Assembly (NCBI GenBank): GCA_030765045.1
Contig: CM060967.1
Location: 123,150,912-123,214,911, forward strand
Source of the DNA: Tenodera sinensis
Lineage: Eukaryota > Arthropoda > Insecta > Mantodea > Mantidae
DNA: 64,000 nt
Reading direction: 5' to 3'
The translations under genes and the position numbers were made by a program. How positions within the stretch are numbered: position 1 is the first letter of the stretch; each line of letters starts with the position of its first letter. The notes below the pieces were generated by a model. It was not told the DNA's origin. It was given only the letters and a program-made list of their open reading frames with translations, and searched no databases. Below, piece by piece: positions 1 through 11,690 of this stretch.

Positions 1-488
1 AGCAACGCATATCTGCTAAATGCTTCCCGCTAGAAAAAAATTATTTAAACATAATTTGTGTATTTTAGCATGATCTACATTTTTTGTATAGTAAGTTTAG
101 TCTATCGCTTACGATTTATCACTTATGTTAAAGTCATCCACACTACATAGGACTACAGGGGCTATAGCCAGAAAATTCAAAATATACATTTCATTTGCCA
201 TAAAAATATCTTAAACATAAGGCAGTTTAATCAAAGTCGTTAGAGCCATTTTCAAGAAAATAAAAATTTACGAAATATTTTCCACACAAAGGGCAGTGTA
301 AGGTGGAGGAATTTTCTTGAAAATCTTCGTAACGTATCCTTGACAGACATTAAAATTAAGTACAAACTTTGGTTTTTAAATTTCTTTTTTTCGCAAACAT
401 ATATTTGCGGTGAAATCTCGAAATCGAATTTTTGGGTGAAATACAATACTTCCTCTACGTTACTGTACGTAGTAGAGAAAGTAAAAAG
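1..488 (+). repeat. HP repeat copy, 5' end cut by window edge
   Basis: Right-hand part of the HP repeat, the commonest family in the window. It is recognised by the order of blocks shared with about 25 other copies: a 'gctatagccagaaaattc' block, a 'gttagagccattttcaag' block, then 'ggtgaaatctcg' and a terminal palindrome. Here the GT/CA-rich core is deleted, so 'tttggtttttaaatt' runs almost directly into 'catatatttgcgg'. It ends in GTACGTAGTAGAGAAAGTA plus A residues. No coding potential. Confidence 0.85.
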
Positions 489-1602
489 TAAATTTTAGTC
501 TGTCTCTTATGCTCTAGCAGATAGTGGAAATTATGTAAAAAACCAGTGAAAATGAAGAGGATTTGACATCTGAGTCAGTCACGCAACCCTCACAGTGGGC
601 AGATGTGCTTTTGTTTGATTACTGACGAGTGGTGTTAGGGATAACTAGAATTAGTGGTGGAAACTTGACAGCTTGACAACAATACTATCGATGGTTCTGT
701 GCCTGAGGAAAGAAGGTTTAAACAAAATTGCCTCTACCTCCAAGGGTATAAACATAAGAAACAAACACTGCCCTTAGGCAAGTGTTGGGGAAGGATTTTA
801 CGTCATTTCCTATTTGCTGGTAGATTTAAGTGTCACAGGTGTGAGATGGTGGAGGAAAGAAAGGGATTATCGACACTTCCCGGAAACATGACATCGATAT
901 CCGATAACAGCATGACAGACAAACGTCCTCATAAACTCAAACATTACATACGGGACCCACAACATAAAGTGACATTCGAGAACTTTTTCCTCCTCCGAAG
1001 GTTCGACAATGAACCTCGCTCTCTTCCTTTCCCTTCTCCAACTTTTAAAATTAGTTCGCTTGGTTTACCCTGGCTCACTGTATTTCTCAATTTAATTTAG
1101 ATCTAATATAAGTTGTCGTGAGATGGAAGGCAAGGGAACGACCAAAGTGGGATTATTTCATGCGTCGTTTAAGTACATCAAATGAGACAGACTGGAGAGG
1201 GAGGTTATGGGAAAACTAAATCAAGCCAAGGACTCCTAAAGAAATTCTAGAAGATTTTTTCTTATTTTCTGCCTGAAAGGAAAACACTCCTTGGTATATT
1301 TTTTTTCTGTCATAAGAAGCAATGAGATGAGTATGCTATGCAAAAATAAGTTGTGATTGCTAAAGTGGATCTTCAGCATTAACATGGTGTAGAGCTGAAA
1401 ATTGAATAACCTATAATATCCCTATGACAGACTCCAAATCTTTACTGTGAACTAGCATTGTTATTGTAAATCCTTAGACCAAAATTAGCTTTCTTCGTTT
1501 TAAAAAATAGTTATAACCATACTGTATTCCCTAGCACTCAATATACGTTTTCACACGTTACCGTATCTCAATTTTAGTGATGGATCCAGAATACATTTAA
1601 CT
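489..1602. other. No recognisable feature
   Basis: AT-rich unique-looking sequence. An open frame at 699-1100 (+) begins with GTG, matches no family I know and has no coding signature, so I do not call it a gene. Confidence 0.6.
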
Positions 1603-1818
1603 GTCCATGTAAAGTATAGCTTAGGGAGGAGGAATTTTTTTTCAAAATTTTTGTGTCGTATTCTTGAAAGACATTAAACTCAAATACCAACGTTGGTTTT
1701 TAACTTACTTTTGGCTTGAGTTATGCTGTCCACAGACTGACAAACACAACACAGGGTGCCTTAAAACATATATTTCCGGTGAAATCTCGACATCGAATTT
1801 TTGAGCGGAATACAATAC
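1603..1818 (+). repeat. HP repeat fragment (3' third)
   Basis: Starts at the 'catgtaaag..tagtttaggg' block and contains 'gttatgctgtccacagac' and 'ggtgaaatctcgacatcg'. It stops at 'ggaatacaatacc' without the terminal palindrome; the LINE relic at 1819 begins exactly there. Confidence 0.8.
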
Positions 1819-2360
1819 CTTTTGTTCATACCAGATCATGGATTAGACTTCTGCCAGTTGCGTTCTCACGTCGATTCAGCGTTTCCTAGGTCCTCCTACT
1901 CGCCTTCGTCCTCTTGGCTTACATCACTCTTTCTAAGTATTGGAGCCAATTTTCTCTATTTTCCATTAATTTTGTTAAACAAGAGTGAATATTTAATTAA
2001 TTTCTAATACCTTCATTCCTGAATTGGACTTCTCTTGTACATTCTTTGATAATTCTTAGGAAATGCATTTCTGCTGCTTGTATTTTGTTTAAATCTGTGC
2101 TTTTTAATGTCCAAGTCTCCCTAGATAGAAAGTGCCTTGCCAGAGTAAAATCTTAATCGTCTCTCTTCTTGTTTAACTCGTAAAGTTCTTTCACTGGTGC
2201 CATTTATTGCTTGAAATTCCGAATTTTCTGATATCTTGATCTACTTGATAACTCAAATCGCACCAAACATAGTTAAAATATGGCACTTGTTCAGTAATAT
2301 TATTCTCAATTAAAATGTGTTCTTATTGGGTAGGTATTTACCGTGGAATACTATTACCTT
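1819..2360 (-). pseudogene. LINE relic, RTE-like reverse transcriptase C-terminus
   Basis: Translating the minus strand in shifting frames gives the C-terminal part of an insect RTE-like non-LTR retrotransposon polyprotein. In order: a degraded 'GKYLPNKN' block, a 'FQAINGTSERTLRVK' block, 'LDIKKHRFKQ' and the arginine-rich tail PRGRRRVGGPRKR, followed by 'IDVRTQLAEV'. Family members carry 'YLGC..SY', 'FQ...G.I.RTL' and a 'GRRR.GRPR.RW' tail in the same order. Several stops and frameshifts make it dead. It lies precisely between two HP-repeat pieces. Clade is from remembered motifs, so 'RTE-like' is approximate. Confidence 0.65.
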
Positions 2361-2362
2361 GG

Positions 2363-3216
2363 TTTTTACTTTCTCTACTACATATAGTAAGTAGAGGAAC
2401 TATTTTATTCCACTAAAAATACCATGTCGAAATTTCACCAGAAATATATGTTTTGAGGTCCCCTGAATAAAAAAAATGAAGAAAAGGTCTATGTATGTCG
2501 GTGTGTGTCAGTCTGTGGACAGCATAACTCAAAGGCGAAAAGTGGGTTAAAAAATAAAGTTACTATTTAAGTTTAATATCTTTCAAGGATGTGACACGAA
2601 GATTTAGAAAAAAAATTCTCTACCCTAAACTACAGTTTACACGGAATATTTTTCGAAATTTTTTATTTTCTTGAAAATGGCTCTAACGATTTTGATTAAA
2701 ATACCATATGTTTGAGATACTTTTATCGCAAATTAAATGTATATGTTGAATTTTCTAGCTATAGCCCATGTATTGCTGTTTACTCTGTATGGCTTTTGAA
2801 TAACTCGTAAACCATAAGAGCTACAGAAATATCTTACTATACAAAAAAATGTAGATTTTGTTAAAACGCTCAATTTGTGTCCAAATAATTTTTATTTTTG
2901 CATAATGAGCCATTTTGGAGATATTCATTGTTATTTGTGTGAGTTTTGAAAAACTTATACTTCTGTCAAATGAAACATCGTTATTCATTTTTTATGTTAA
3001 TCGTGCAGAGAACGAAAGTTGAAAGCTTTGAAAAATTGGACTATTGCTCAAAGTCTACTGTGTTTTCATATCTCCTTTGCACCTACAAGGAAATAAGCAA
3101 TAAGATAATTTCAGCAAATGTTTATCTCAACTAACACGAAGAAGATATAGGAATAAGAGTTTGTAAGAATGGTTAGTACAAGAGTAGAGAAAGTCATATG
3201 AGTGCAACACGTATTT
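2363..3216 (-). repeat. HP repeat, full length
   Basis: One of about eight full copies. In this orientation it opens with the palindrome 'ctttctctactac..gtagagg' and shows the ATTCCACC-type block, 'gtctgtggacagcataac', 'ggctctaacgattttg', 'agctatagccc' and 'gagccattttggagatat'. It closes with 'gagtagagaaagtcatatg' and 'agtgcaacac'. Open frames within it are short and not conserved between copies. Confidence 0.9.
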
Positions 3217-3317
3217 TTAATTTGAAAGTTTCATATTATATACTTTACTAATTATATTTAACTCATTTTTTCCTTTTTGCAGTTTATCCTCACTATCGAA
3301 AGTTAAAACATCATCAG

Positions 3318-3537
3318 CAAACATTAATATGGAAAGGGTAGAGTGAGACTGAAAAATTGATTGCCATGACCGGTATTTGAACTACGGATCTACCGGATAA
3401 CGTCCGGCTTCTCTAACCGGTAGATCCGTGGTGAAATTCCCGGTCATGGTATTCCATTTTTCAGTCTCACTCTACCCTTTCCAATTACGTCCTACACACG
3501 GCTAGTGTGGAAAAATATTAATTACAAACATTAATAT
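3318..3537. mobile_element. SINE-B foldback insertion with 13-bp TSD
   Basis: The element spans 3331-3524 and is bounded by identical 13-bp copies of CAAACATTAATAT at 3318-3330 and 3525-3537, so it is a retroposition-type insertion. Inside, about 66 bp at 3331-3396 is the reverse complement of 3419-3484, separated by a spacer of about 20 bp. Both arms carry a tRNA-like B-box region ('agttcaaataccgg' on the minus strand, 'ggtgaaattcccgg' on plus) and the tail 'tttttcagtctcac'. Arms differ at several sites. The right side continues with 'acacacggctagtgtgg'. The same tRNA-like sequence occurs singly at 14251 and 34700. Confidence 0.85.
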
Positions 3538-4308
3538 ACTTAATGTTCTTTGTCATATTATCGACTTTGAACTTCCATTCATATAAAATATCGTCTAAAT
3601 ATATATTAAATAAAACAGCTGATAAACTGCATCATTATATGATTTCTTGGCTTATTTTAATTTCTTCAAAATTAAATGAACAAAATTAACTTAACTGTCT
3701 AATTTAATTATTCAAAGTGACGACACTTTTCTATGTTGACTTCTACCATCTGAACATTTTAAAGGTGTTTCATTTCTATTGTCTTTATTTAAAGCTTAAG
3801 CTTTGTTTTACGGAAATGGCGAGAACTATGCTTATATCTGAGTAAAGAATCTTGTGAGTTTATTTTCAAATTAATAAAGCAATTTTTCTAGACTATTTAA
3901 TCATATTTTCCCTCAAAAACTATCAAACAGAGAAGCATAATTCTGATCATTTTCCTAGATCATGTGTATAGTAGAAGCACAGAATTTTCATTTAAATTCC
4001 TGCAGTGGTTTTTGAATTCTCAAGGTTAACGTTTAGATAGTTGAACAATGAGATAGGACAATACATTATAGGAACACCGGACTGGGATAGAAAACTAATC
4101 TCTAAGATATATTATCTAAATTATTAACTTGATTGCTCCACTTAAATATTAATGATATATGTAAAAATGTCTATTCGTAGGTACGTTTATATTATGTACT
4201 TCTTACTTACTCTACGGATTTTTGCATTCCAAAACTTCATCATAAAAATTTCGAATCAAATAAAAATTTTGAGATATCTGAACTCCTTCTTCCCATAAAA
4301 AGATGTTT
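3538..4308. other. No recognisable feature
   Basis: AT-rich sequence with no ORF, repeat or structural signal that I can support. Confidence 0.6.
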
Positions 4309-4400
4309 ACTACATATAGTAAGTAGGTATAGTACAGTATTAGTTACAAAAATTCTAATTCTACGTAGATATTTTAGCGGAAATATATGATTTATGGCCC
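4309..4400 (-). repeat. HP repeat, degenerate end fragment
   Basis: 'ttactacatatagtaagtag' followed by a diverged 'ttacaaaaattc' and 'ggaaatatatg' matches the first ~90 bp of minus-oriented copies. Confidence 0.5.
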
Positions 4401-4640
4401 CTCTGAGCTCCCAGAGGGAGCGTACGTGTTGTTATGTGTCAACAAAAGGTACTTGATCTATCACGATCAAGAGTATGACTGCAACCTCGCTTCGACCTTC
4501 ATACAATGATTGCATGTTTCCTATCTTCTGTCTTCGGGAGAATACATCTGCACTAGAATGACGCCTAGTCCGGTGTTCCGATAGATACAAATCTATTCAT
4601 GTAACCGTTGGAACAAACGTGTCCTTCCAAATTAAAAAAA

Positions 4641-5465
4641 AATCTGACGTGTTGCACTCATATGACTTTCTCTACTCTTGTACCACCTATTCTTACAAAC
4701 CCTTATTCCTATATCCTCTTCGCGTTAGTTGAGATAAACATTTGTGCAAATTATATTATTGTTTATTTTCCTGGAGATGAAAAGCGAATATGGGAATAAA
4801 GTACGCTTTGAGCGATAGTCAAATATTTCAAACCTTTGAGACGACAAACATAAAAAAATCAACAACGATGTTACATTTGACGAAAGTAAATTTTCCGAAG
4901 CTGACACAAATAACAAGGAATATCTGCGAAATGGTTCACTCTACAAAAAATATGTGGACATAAACTGTGTGCTTTAGGGAAATCTATAGTTTTTGTACAG
5001 TAAGATTTATTCTATGTCTTACGATTTACGAGTTATTCAAAAGTCATACAGAGTAAACAGGACTGCATGGGCTATAGCCAGAAAATTCAAAATATAAATT
5101 TCATTTGTCATAAAAATATCTTAAACATACGGCATTTTAATCAAGATTGTTAGAGCCATTTAAAAATACCAAAATTTTTTAAAAATTTTCCATGTAAAGG
5201 GTAGTTTAGGTGAGAGCAATGTTCTTCAAAATCTTCGTGTCGCATCCTTAAAAAATACCAACTTTGGTTTTTAACCGACCGTTCGTTTTTGACTTGTGCT
5301 GTCCAGATACTGAGAGAGGGACACAAACACACACCGACCTTTTTCTAAAAATGCTTTTTTGAATTGCGGGGATCTCAAAACAAATATTTGCGGTAAAATT
5401 TCGACATTGAATTTTTGGGTAGAATGCAATACTACTTCCTGTAGTTTTCTATACGTAGCAGAGAA

Positions 5466-5512
<47 letters not shown>
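4641..5512 (+). repeat. HP repeat, full length with long poly-A
   Basis: Complete copy from 'tctgacgtgttgcactc' to 'gcagagaaagttt', followed by about 43 uninterrupted A residues (5470-5512), by far the longest A-tract after any copy. Other copies end in 4-6 A. I found no convincing TSD: the left flank is 'ccaaatt' plus A-run and the right flank is 'taattcaacag'. Confidence 0.9.
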
Positions 5513-5514
<2 letters not shown>

Positions 5515-5526
5515 ATTCAACAGCAG

Positions 5527-7320
5527 GTTGGGGCAGAAAGTGCATAAGTACCTATGTGAAACATTGCGGGAGCGTATTGTGCTCACACTGGAATTGCCAC
5601 AGTGCATATCGGTAGAAAGTAGTCTTCTGCTTGTCCTTAGGGTGAAACGGAATTTGCCGATAGCCCGAATCCAGTTCCAAGGCGAAAAACTACTGGGTTC
5701 CTACTAAGTTGTCTAGGATGCCGTCAGTCCGTGGCAACTGGAAATAGTCTCTTTTGGTGACTTCTTCAGCTACTGGTAGTGATGCATATTTTTTTCACTA
5801 GGTTACCGGTGGTGAACGCGGGCTAGCGTAGTTCGGTATCATACCTCTGGACTTCATGTCCACTATACAGTCGTCTTCTTTCCTTTGATTTGCTAGCGGG
5901 GTATTGTGAGGCATCACCAATCGGTCTAAATGCAACACTCTATTGCTTTTGCCATTTGGTTTTCTAAGAGGTTGAAAATATCTTGAAATTCCGTGAGCAG
6001 ATTAAGCATCTGCTTGTCGACTCTGCGAGAGGTTGCAAACCAGCTCCTGGACAGTTACTTAGGGGACTATTCAGTTTCTTGGTCAGCCATCGGTCTCTCT
6101 GTCCTCGGAAATAATATAGGCGACCGGCTCACAATTACCTAGACCTCTCTCTAAACAGTCTGTGATTCAAATTATTAAGGACTCACCTGAGGAGAGCTTC
6201 CCAAGCAGGAAGTAGTGTACCGCGATGCAAAGCGCAACTTGGTATATTCCAGGTCAGCGATTATTCACGTGTTGCCTTCACCGTTAACTTACTCTAGGCC
6301 GGACTTACCTCTTATTTCGCAGCCTACCTGGATGCAATCTCTCCGTCTTATGTTTCAACAATATGTCTTCGTGACCCAGGTACAAAATTCAGCGCCTGAC
6401 TGTGATGTTTGAGGCAACGAATATCCACATTTATGGCCTGCTCCTGCTAACAATTAGCTTCCTAAGCTACTGGAGGTTTTGTCCAAGGCAGTTCCTAGCT
6501 CAGACGGTCTTAAAAACATCCATGCGCTACCAAAACACCTCCGTTCCCAGCCATGGTGTGCAAAGTGAAGCTAGGGGAAGGTGTGATGCCGCCAACGTTC
6601 CCCTCTTCACGACAACCCTTAGTAGTTTTCCATACCTGACTGGTGTGTGCTCGCAGTCCGACCTTAGGTTTCCGACTTCACCCCAATTCAGGTACTTGGT
6701 CTCCTGGCCTGAGTCTACGCTGGAGAGACTGTTGTGGCTGTAGTCGGTAATCATCGTTCTCAGCCCTCAAAGCTGGCGTCAGTATCTAAACTTACCACCA
6801 TATGCCAGTAGGGGACAATGTCCCGGTATGGCAAGAGTCAGAGGGCGCCTCCCATAGGGAGGATAACCCCTCAGTGACCCTGCTACTTTTAAAAGCTGTG
6901 GCCGGCACGGGGTATCTTTTTCAACCGTCTTTTTGCACTTCAATGCGGGGTCAGTCAATACGGCATCGCGAAATTTACGATATTCTGCCAAGAAAAGCTA
7001 TTCTTTCATCTCGGGTTCTCTCGGCCCAATTATGAATTTGTGACTTGTTCTCCGAAAATACATATTCAGGTGGAAATAACTCCAAAGCCCGGTGCGTCAG
7101 CCACTGTACCTATATGGCGACTTCTTTTAAGCAGGCGATGTTCTCCATAGCAGGCCCCTAACAGCTTCATCAGGTCATCGTCCGAGTCCTCAGCAGGGAG
7201 TATATGAAGGATATTCGCTGCATGTCCCGACAAGGTAGCTAACATCTGCTTAATATACCTACTCCGCCGGCGTCCATCCTTGTGTCTAGCAATGACTTTA
7301 AACTAAAGTTTAAATATCGT
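5527..7320 (-). pseudogene. Ty3/Gypsy retrotransposon gag-pol relic
   Basis: Minus-strand frames, read from high to low coordinates, give a degraded Gypsy polyprotein in canonical order. The gag core near 7245-7100 reads LATLSGHAANILHILP followed by 'LLGACYGEH'. A zinc-knuckle-like segment near 6690-6640 reads YLNWGEVGNLRSDC (CCHC spacing, with cysteine and histidine positions partly lost). A pre-RT segment reads 'LLTEFQDIF' (near 5975). The RT start near 5870-5560 reads 'DMKSRGMIPNYASP', 'VTKRDYFQLPRTDGILD' and GYRQIPFHPKDKQKTTF, then 'LWQFQC'. Stops and frameshifts occur throughout. No RNase H, integrase or LTR pair was found, so this is a 3'-truncated, dead internal region. It is more GC-rich than its surroundings. 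Confidence 0.8.
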
Positions 7321-8189
7321 CAATGACGAAGGGAAATTTCGGAATTTTACTGTTTTTGTATTGTGCTCTAGCCGTTGAAACTCCTGCGACTTCCCCATGG
7401 AGTTCGGCTTAGTTCCAGATGGGCATGATCCAGGTGCCGTCTAGAGGTTTGTTCTAACACGATCCAGAATCAGTTTTGGCAGGCGCTGTGCCTAAGTAGG
7501 ATTGCAACATGACAAAACTTCCAAACTAGTTCAGAGAGCGTGCTCGATTGTGTACGTGCCTAAGAAAATGTTGCTATTAGTTCGGAATGCTTTCAGAACA
7601 GCTTTTTGGAACAGACCTACAGGTTGGAATATTACTTGAACCATAATTAATCTCTGATATCGAATATCTGCGCACCCGTAGTAGGCTATTAATCTATACG
7701 ATTTGCGCATGTGCAGAATTTGCAGTTCCTGCTTTTGACCAGGATTTCACTGTTTCCTAATTCTGAGAGCAGGCTCGATTGTGCATGTGCGTAAGAAAAT
7801 GTTGGTATTAGTTCCGAAGGGTTCAGAACTCGTTCAAAACCGCTTATTATTGGAACAAACCTTAGGCATAAGCGTGGCACAGGTATCTTGTGTTAAGAGA
7901 AGAATAAGACGTAAAAAGTGGCCACTCAATGCAAATCAGAAATGACATTTCATTGTAAGCAAAGTGCTAACTGTGGTAAACAAACTACTAAACCAACGGG
8001 TTAAAGCCTATTGAAGAAATCAGAAAGAAATATAGGATCTCTAGCTTCAGGAAAGTTAGGTTATGACTGTACATGAAATTTAGCAATTAGCTTTCCTCTC
8101 GCACAAGTACGAGTTAAGCCCCAAAGTGGGCAATGGGTACTGACGTCTCCCACCAAAGAAAAGGTATTCGTAACTGAGAAACTAGATCA
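7321..8189. repeat. Unassigned region with a ~95-bp direct repeat
   Basis: 7530-7618 and 7760-7862 are diverged direct copies sharing 'gctcgattgtg', 'taagaaaatgttg' and 'attagttc'. They lie just upstream of the Gypsy relic in its own orientation and could be remnants of one LTR or a tandem repeat. The rest of the stretch shows nothing recognisable. Confidence 0.45.
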
Positions 8190-8415
8190 GAAAGCATAAC
8201 AAAAGCTGCTTATGAAGTATTAGTTAAGAAAAACAAAGTAAGTCGAAGAGGTCTTAAAATCTGGACCGAAGAAATAGAAGAAGCTGGGAAAGAAAACCAA
8301 AACACATACATAGCTTTATTAGAAACTAAAACTGAAGAACTTAAAGAAAAATATTAGAGAAAACGAAAATGTTTAAAACAGTTATCAAGAAAAGCACATA
8401 AAAATGTATGGGAAT
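8190..8415 (+). pseudogene. LINE relic, RTE-like linker between EN and RT
   Basis: A plus-strand frame reads 'KAAYEVLVKKNKVSRRGLK' then IWTEEIEEAGKENQNTY and 'LLETKTEELKEKY'. This matches the conserved segment between endonuclease and reverse transcriptase that I know from insect RTE-like LINEs (…KRGLKIW.E…Y…KT…). One stop interrupts it. Only about 75 codons are preserved. The adjacent HP repeat at 8426 bounds it on the right. Confidence 0.55.
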
Positions 8416-8425
8416 TATTTATTTA

Positions 8426-8699
8426 AATTGTGTGAGTTTCCTTTCGTCAAATAGAATATCGTTATTCATTTTTATATGTTAGCCGTGTAAAGGGAACAGA
8501 ATCTCAAAACTTTAAAAGATTTAACTCGCTCAAAGCCTGCTGTATTCTTATATTCCCCTTGCACATACAGGGAAATAAGCAATAAGATAATTTCTGTAAA
8601 TGTTTGTCTCAACTAATACGAAGAAGATATAAGAATAAGAGATTGTGAGAATAGTACAAGTGCAGAGAAAGTCATGTGGGTGCAATACATAAGATTTTT
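8426..8699 (-). repeat. HP repeat fragment (5' third)
   Basis: Runs from 'attgtgtgagtttcc' to 'agagaaagtcatgtggg' and 'gtgcaatacataag'. It lacks the palindrome half. Confidence 0.85.
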
Positions 8700-9413
8700 T
8701 AACTTTGCTTAATACCATTTAAATTACCTTGGGCATAGCGTTTTAGTGGTATTGAAAACTGTTTACGAGGTTCTTCACATAATCTGTCCTCAGATATTTG
8801 ATTTAAATTTTAAACGGCTCTACAAAATGTCTTTGTATTCAGTAGATAAATTTTCAGCTCCGCAAGTGGATATCAGATCACATAAAATATCGGAGGCTCT
8901 ACATTTAAATGACCCTTTATTTTGTATAGAGTCAATCAAATGTAAAACGTAACCATCACAAATTGTTTAACAGAAAATATCAATTGGATAAGTGCAGAGG
9001 TTCGGAAGTTCCCACCTGTTACTATGAAAATCGTCACAGCAGCAATGAGCGCACTCGTAACTTAAAATAGTGCAAAAGGGAAGTCGTGGTGCTACATGGG
9101 TTCACGTTATACATGGTGGCATGCTGTTGCTGAATGCCCCATTGTTGTTCTTTACTGTTCTGTAGTTGTAGAGTTACTATGTAGCTTCGGAACCCTCAAC
9201 CCGGGCGTCAAGCCAGACGTTTTATATACTATAGCAAATATCAGGATTTTATTTGTGAGAGTTAGAAAACGTTCACGACTTATCCATTTACCTAACCTTA
9301 TGTTGGTTTAATTGATTTTTATTGCAGCTAAAGCGAAACGTTTGAACATTTTCGAGTTACGCTGATGTTAATTTTCACTCCTGGGCATAGAACATGTTAT
9401 GTACAGTTATAGA
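8700..9413. other. No recognisable feature
   Basis: Contains only short open frames without family resemblance. Confidence 0.55.
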
Positions 9414-10265
9414 AAATAAAAATTCTGATACGTTGCACTCACATGACTTTCTCTACTCTAATACTAACTATTCCTACAAACTCTTATGCCTCTATCTTCG
9501 TCTCAATTCAGATAAACATTTAGAGAAATTATTTTGTTGCTGATTTAGTTGTAGATGCAAGAGGAATATGGGAATACAGTAGGCTTTGAGCGATAGTCAA
9601 ATCTTTTAAATCTCTGAAATTCCGTCCTCTTTGCGTGGCTAAGGGATAAAAGGTGAATAATGAGAAAAGTTGAAAAGTTCAACAACTACAAAACTCACAC
9701 AAATAACAAGGAATATCACTCGACCAAAAATGCATACACACAACTTGTATAGTTTAATATGAACTGCACCTTTGTGTAGTAAGATTTGGTGTATCTCTTA
9801 CGGTTTACCAGTTATGCAAGTCATACAGAGTAAACAAGACTACATGGGCTATAGTCAGAAAATTCAAAATATACATTTCTTATGTCATAAAAATATCTCA
9901 AATATATGACATTTTAATCAAAATCATAGAGCCATTTTTGAGAAAATCAAAATTTTGAAAAAGTTTTCCATGTAAACGGTATTTTGAGGTGGAGGAATTT
10001 TCTTCAAAATCTTCCTGTATCATTCTTGAGGAATATTGAACTTACATACAAACTTTGGTTCTTAATAGATTTCTCGTTTTTGAGTTCGTGCTCACAGACA
10101 GAGATACATATACACACACGCGCGCGCGCGTACCTTGTTCTAAAACTGCTTTTTGGATTCGGGGGTCTCAAAACATATTTCCAATGGAATCTTGACATCG
10201 AAATTTTGGGTAGAATATGAAACTTCTGTTACAATGCGCAGTAGAGAAAATAAAAATAAAAATAA
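9414..10265 (+). repeat. HP repeat, full length
   Basis: Runs from 'tctgatacgttgcactcac' to 'gcagtagagaaaataaaaa'. Flanks are 'aaaataaaaat' on the left and 'taaaaataaaaat' on the right, compatible with either a short A/T-rich duplication or insertion into A-rich DNA. The core has a short 'acacacacgcgcgcgcg' run. Confidence 0.9.
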
Positions 10266-10506
10266 TTTCCTGCAGTTACAAAGTTTACAAATGTACAGAT
10301 ACATAGGCAAGTTTCCTAGTTTAAATAACGTAATCTAGGCTTAAATTTTCACCAGCCAATGTTTCCACAATGTTTTCTTCAGCAAATTGTGTGAAAAAAG
10401 TGCGAACTCTACCGCTAGCCAAATGCGAGAAAAGAGCATTCTCCCTAAATGAACTGATAAAAGAAAACAGACTAAAGAATTAAATGCTCATTGGAGTGCA
10501 ACTTTC

Positions 10507-10712
<206 letters not shown>

Positions 10713-10756
10713 TGCTGTTATTGTTATTATTATGTTTACTTTCTTTTGTAACTGGA

Positions 10757-10915
10757 TAGAGCAACTAAGGAAAATTTGTATTCCACCTAAAAATTCAATA
10801 GCGAGATTTGTCTCACCTTCTCTTTGTTTCTTGGCTTTGTGTGTGTATGTATGTGTGTGTTTCTGCGTTTGTGTGTCTGTGAACGGCATGAATCAAAAAC
10901 GAAAATTTGTTAGTT
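10757..10915 (-). repeat. HP repeat, diverged 3' fragment
   Basis: 'gtattccacctaaaaattc', then 'gcgagatttgtctcacc', a GT-rich core and 'gtctgtgaacggcatgaat' plus 'aaaaacgaaaa' follow the family order, with more divergence than most copies. Confidence 0.65.
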
Positions 10916-11028
10916 GGTAGCAGTGGTACTTAAGTTCGGCATCTACCAAAGAGTCTATGTGAGACTATATATAGACGCAGCGATAGCAGAATAGTATCTA
11001 AAGGATAATTTAAAACAATTTAAATACT

Positions 11029-11690
11029 ATCCTATTTCTTGGTGTCCAGTTATTCTGGCAGCAAATGAGAATATGTTGCAAGCAGCTACCTCTCAGCTGG
11101 AGAACACAATGAAAACTTAGAATTTAAGTATATCAGTAGCGAAAACAAAAATAATGGCATCACTGGGCAAATTGGCAATAAGTTCAAAAGTAATGATCGA
11201 TAATAAAACTATAGAACAGGTCCAACATTTCAATTATTTAGGATGTCATGTTTCGTATGACTAAGACAGATTTGAACTATGTATGGGACTATTAAAAGAA
11301 CGTTAAGAAACAAGGCATAGAAACAAACAATGCTAAAATTGTATTAGACAAGGGCAGTACCCATATTGACTTGTGGGCCAGAGAATTGGGCGATGACTAG
11401 AAAAGAAAGAAGAATGATAAAACAGTGCAAATGAAATTTCATAGATATGCTGTAGGATATTCCCTCACAAATCATATGAGAAGTGAACCTATTAGAGAAC
11501 AGCTAAATATGTAACTTAAATAACAAAATTATAAATTACAAAGGAAGCTGGCACAACCATATACTCAGAATGGAGAATAACAGATCAGCAAAAGAGGCAA
11601 TGCAATATGAACTTGAGATGTTGGAAGACCTCGACGCCGATGAGAGGATGACTCCTGAGCCGGAATAGGTCTATTAGGCCTATCTTCACG
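11029..11690 (+). pseudogene. LINE relic, RTE-like reverse transcriptase C-terminal half
   Basis: Plus-strand frames give 'VILAANENMLQAATSQLEN', then 'ISVAKTKIMASLGK', then IEQVQHFNYLGCHVSY, and further on 'EDNRSAKEAMQYELEML'. These match the post-catalytic part of insect RTE-like LINE polyproteins. At least four stops or frameshifts are present and the F/YxDD motif just before 'VILAA' is destroyed. It is the same broad family as the relics at 1819 and 8190, in opposite or distant placement, so independent insertions. Confidence 0.7.

Noticed and set aside
699..1100. 133-codon plus frame
   Set aside because: GTG start, no family resemblance, no codon or compositional signal in an AT-rich spacer.
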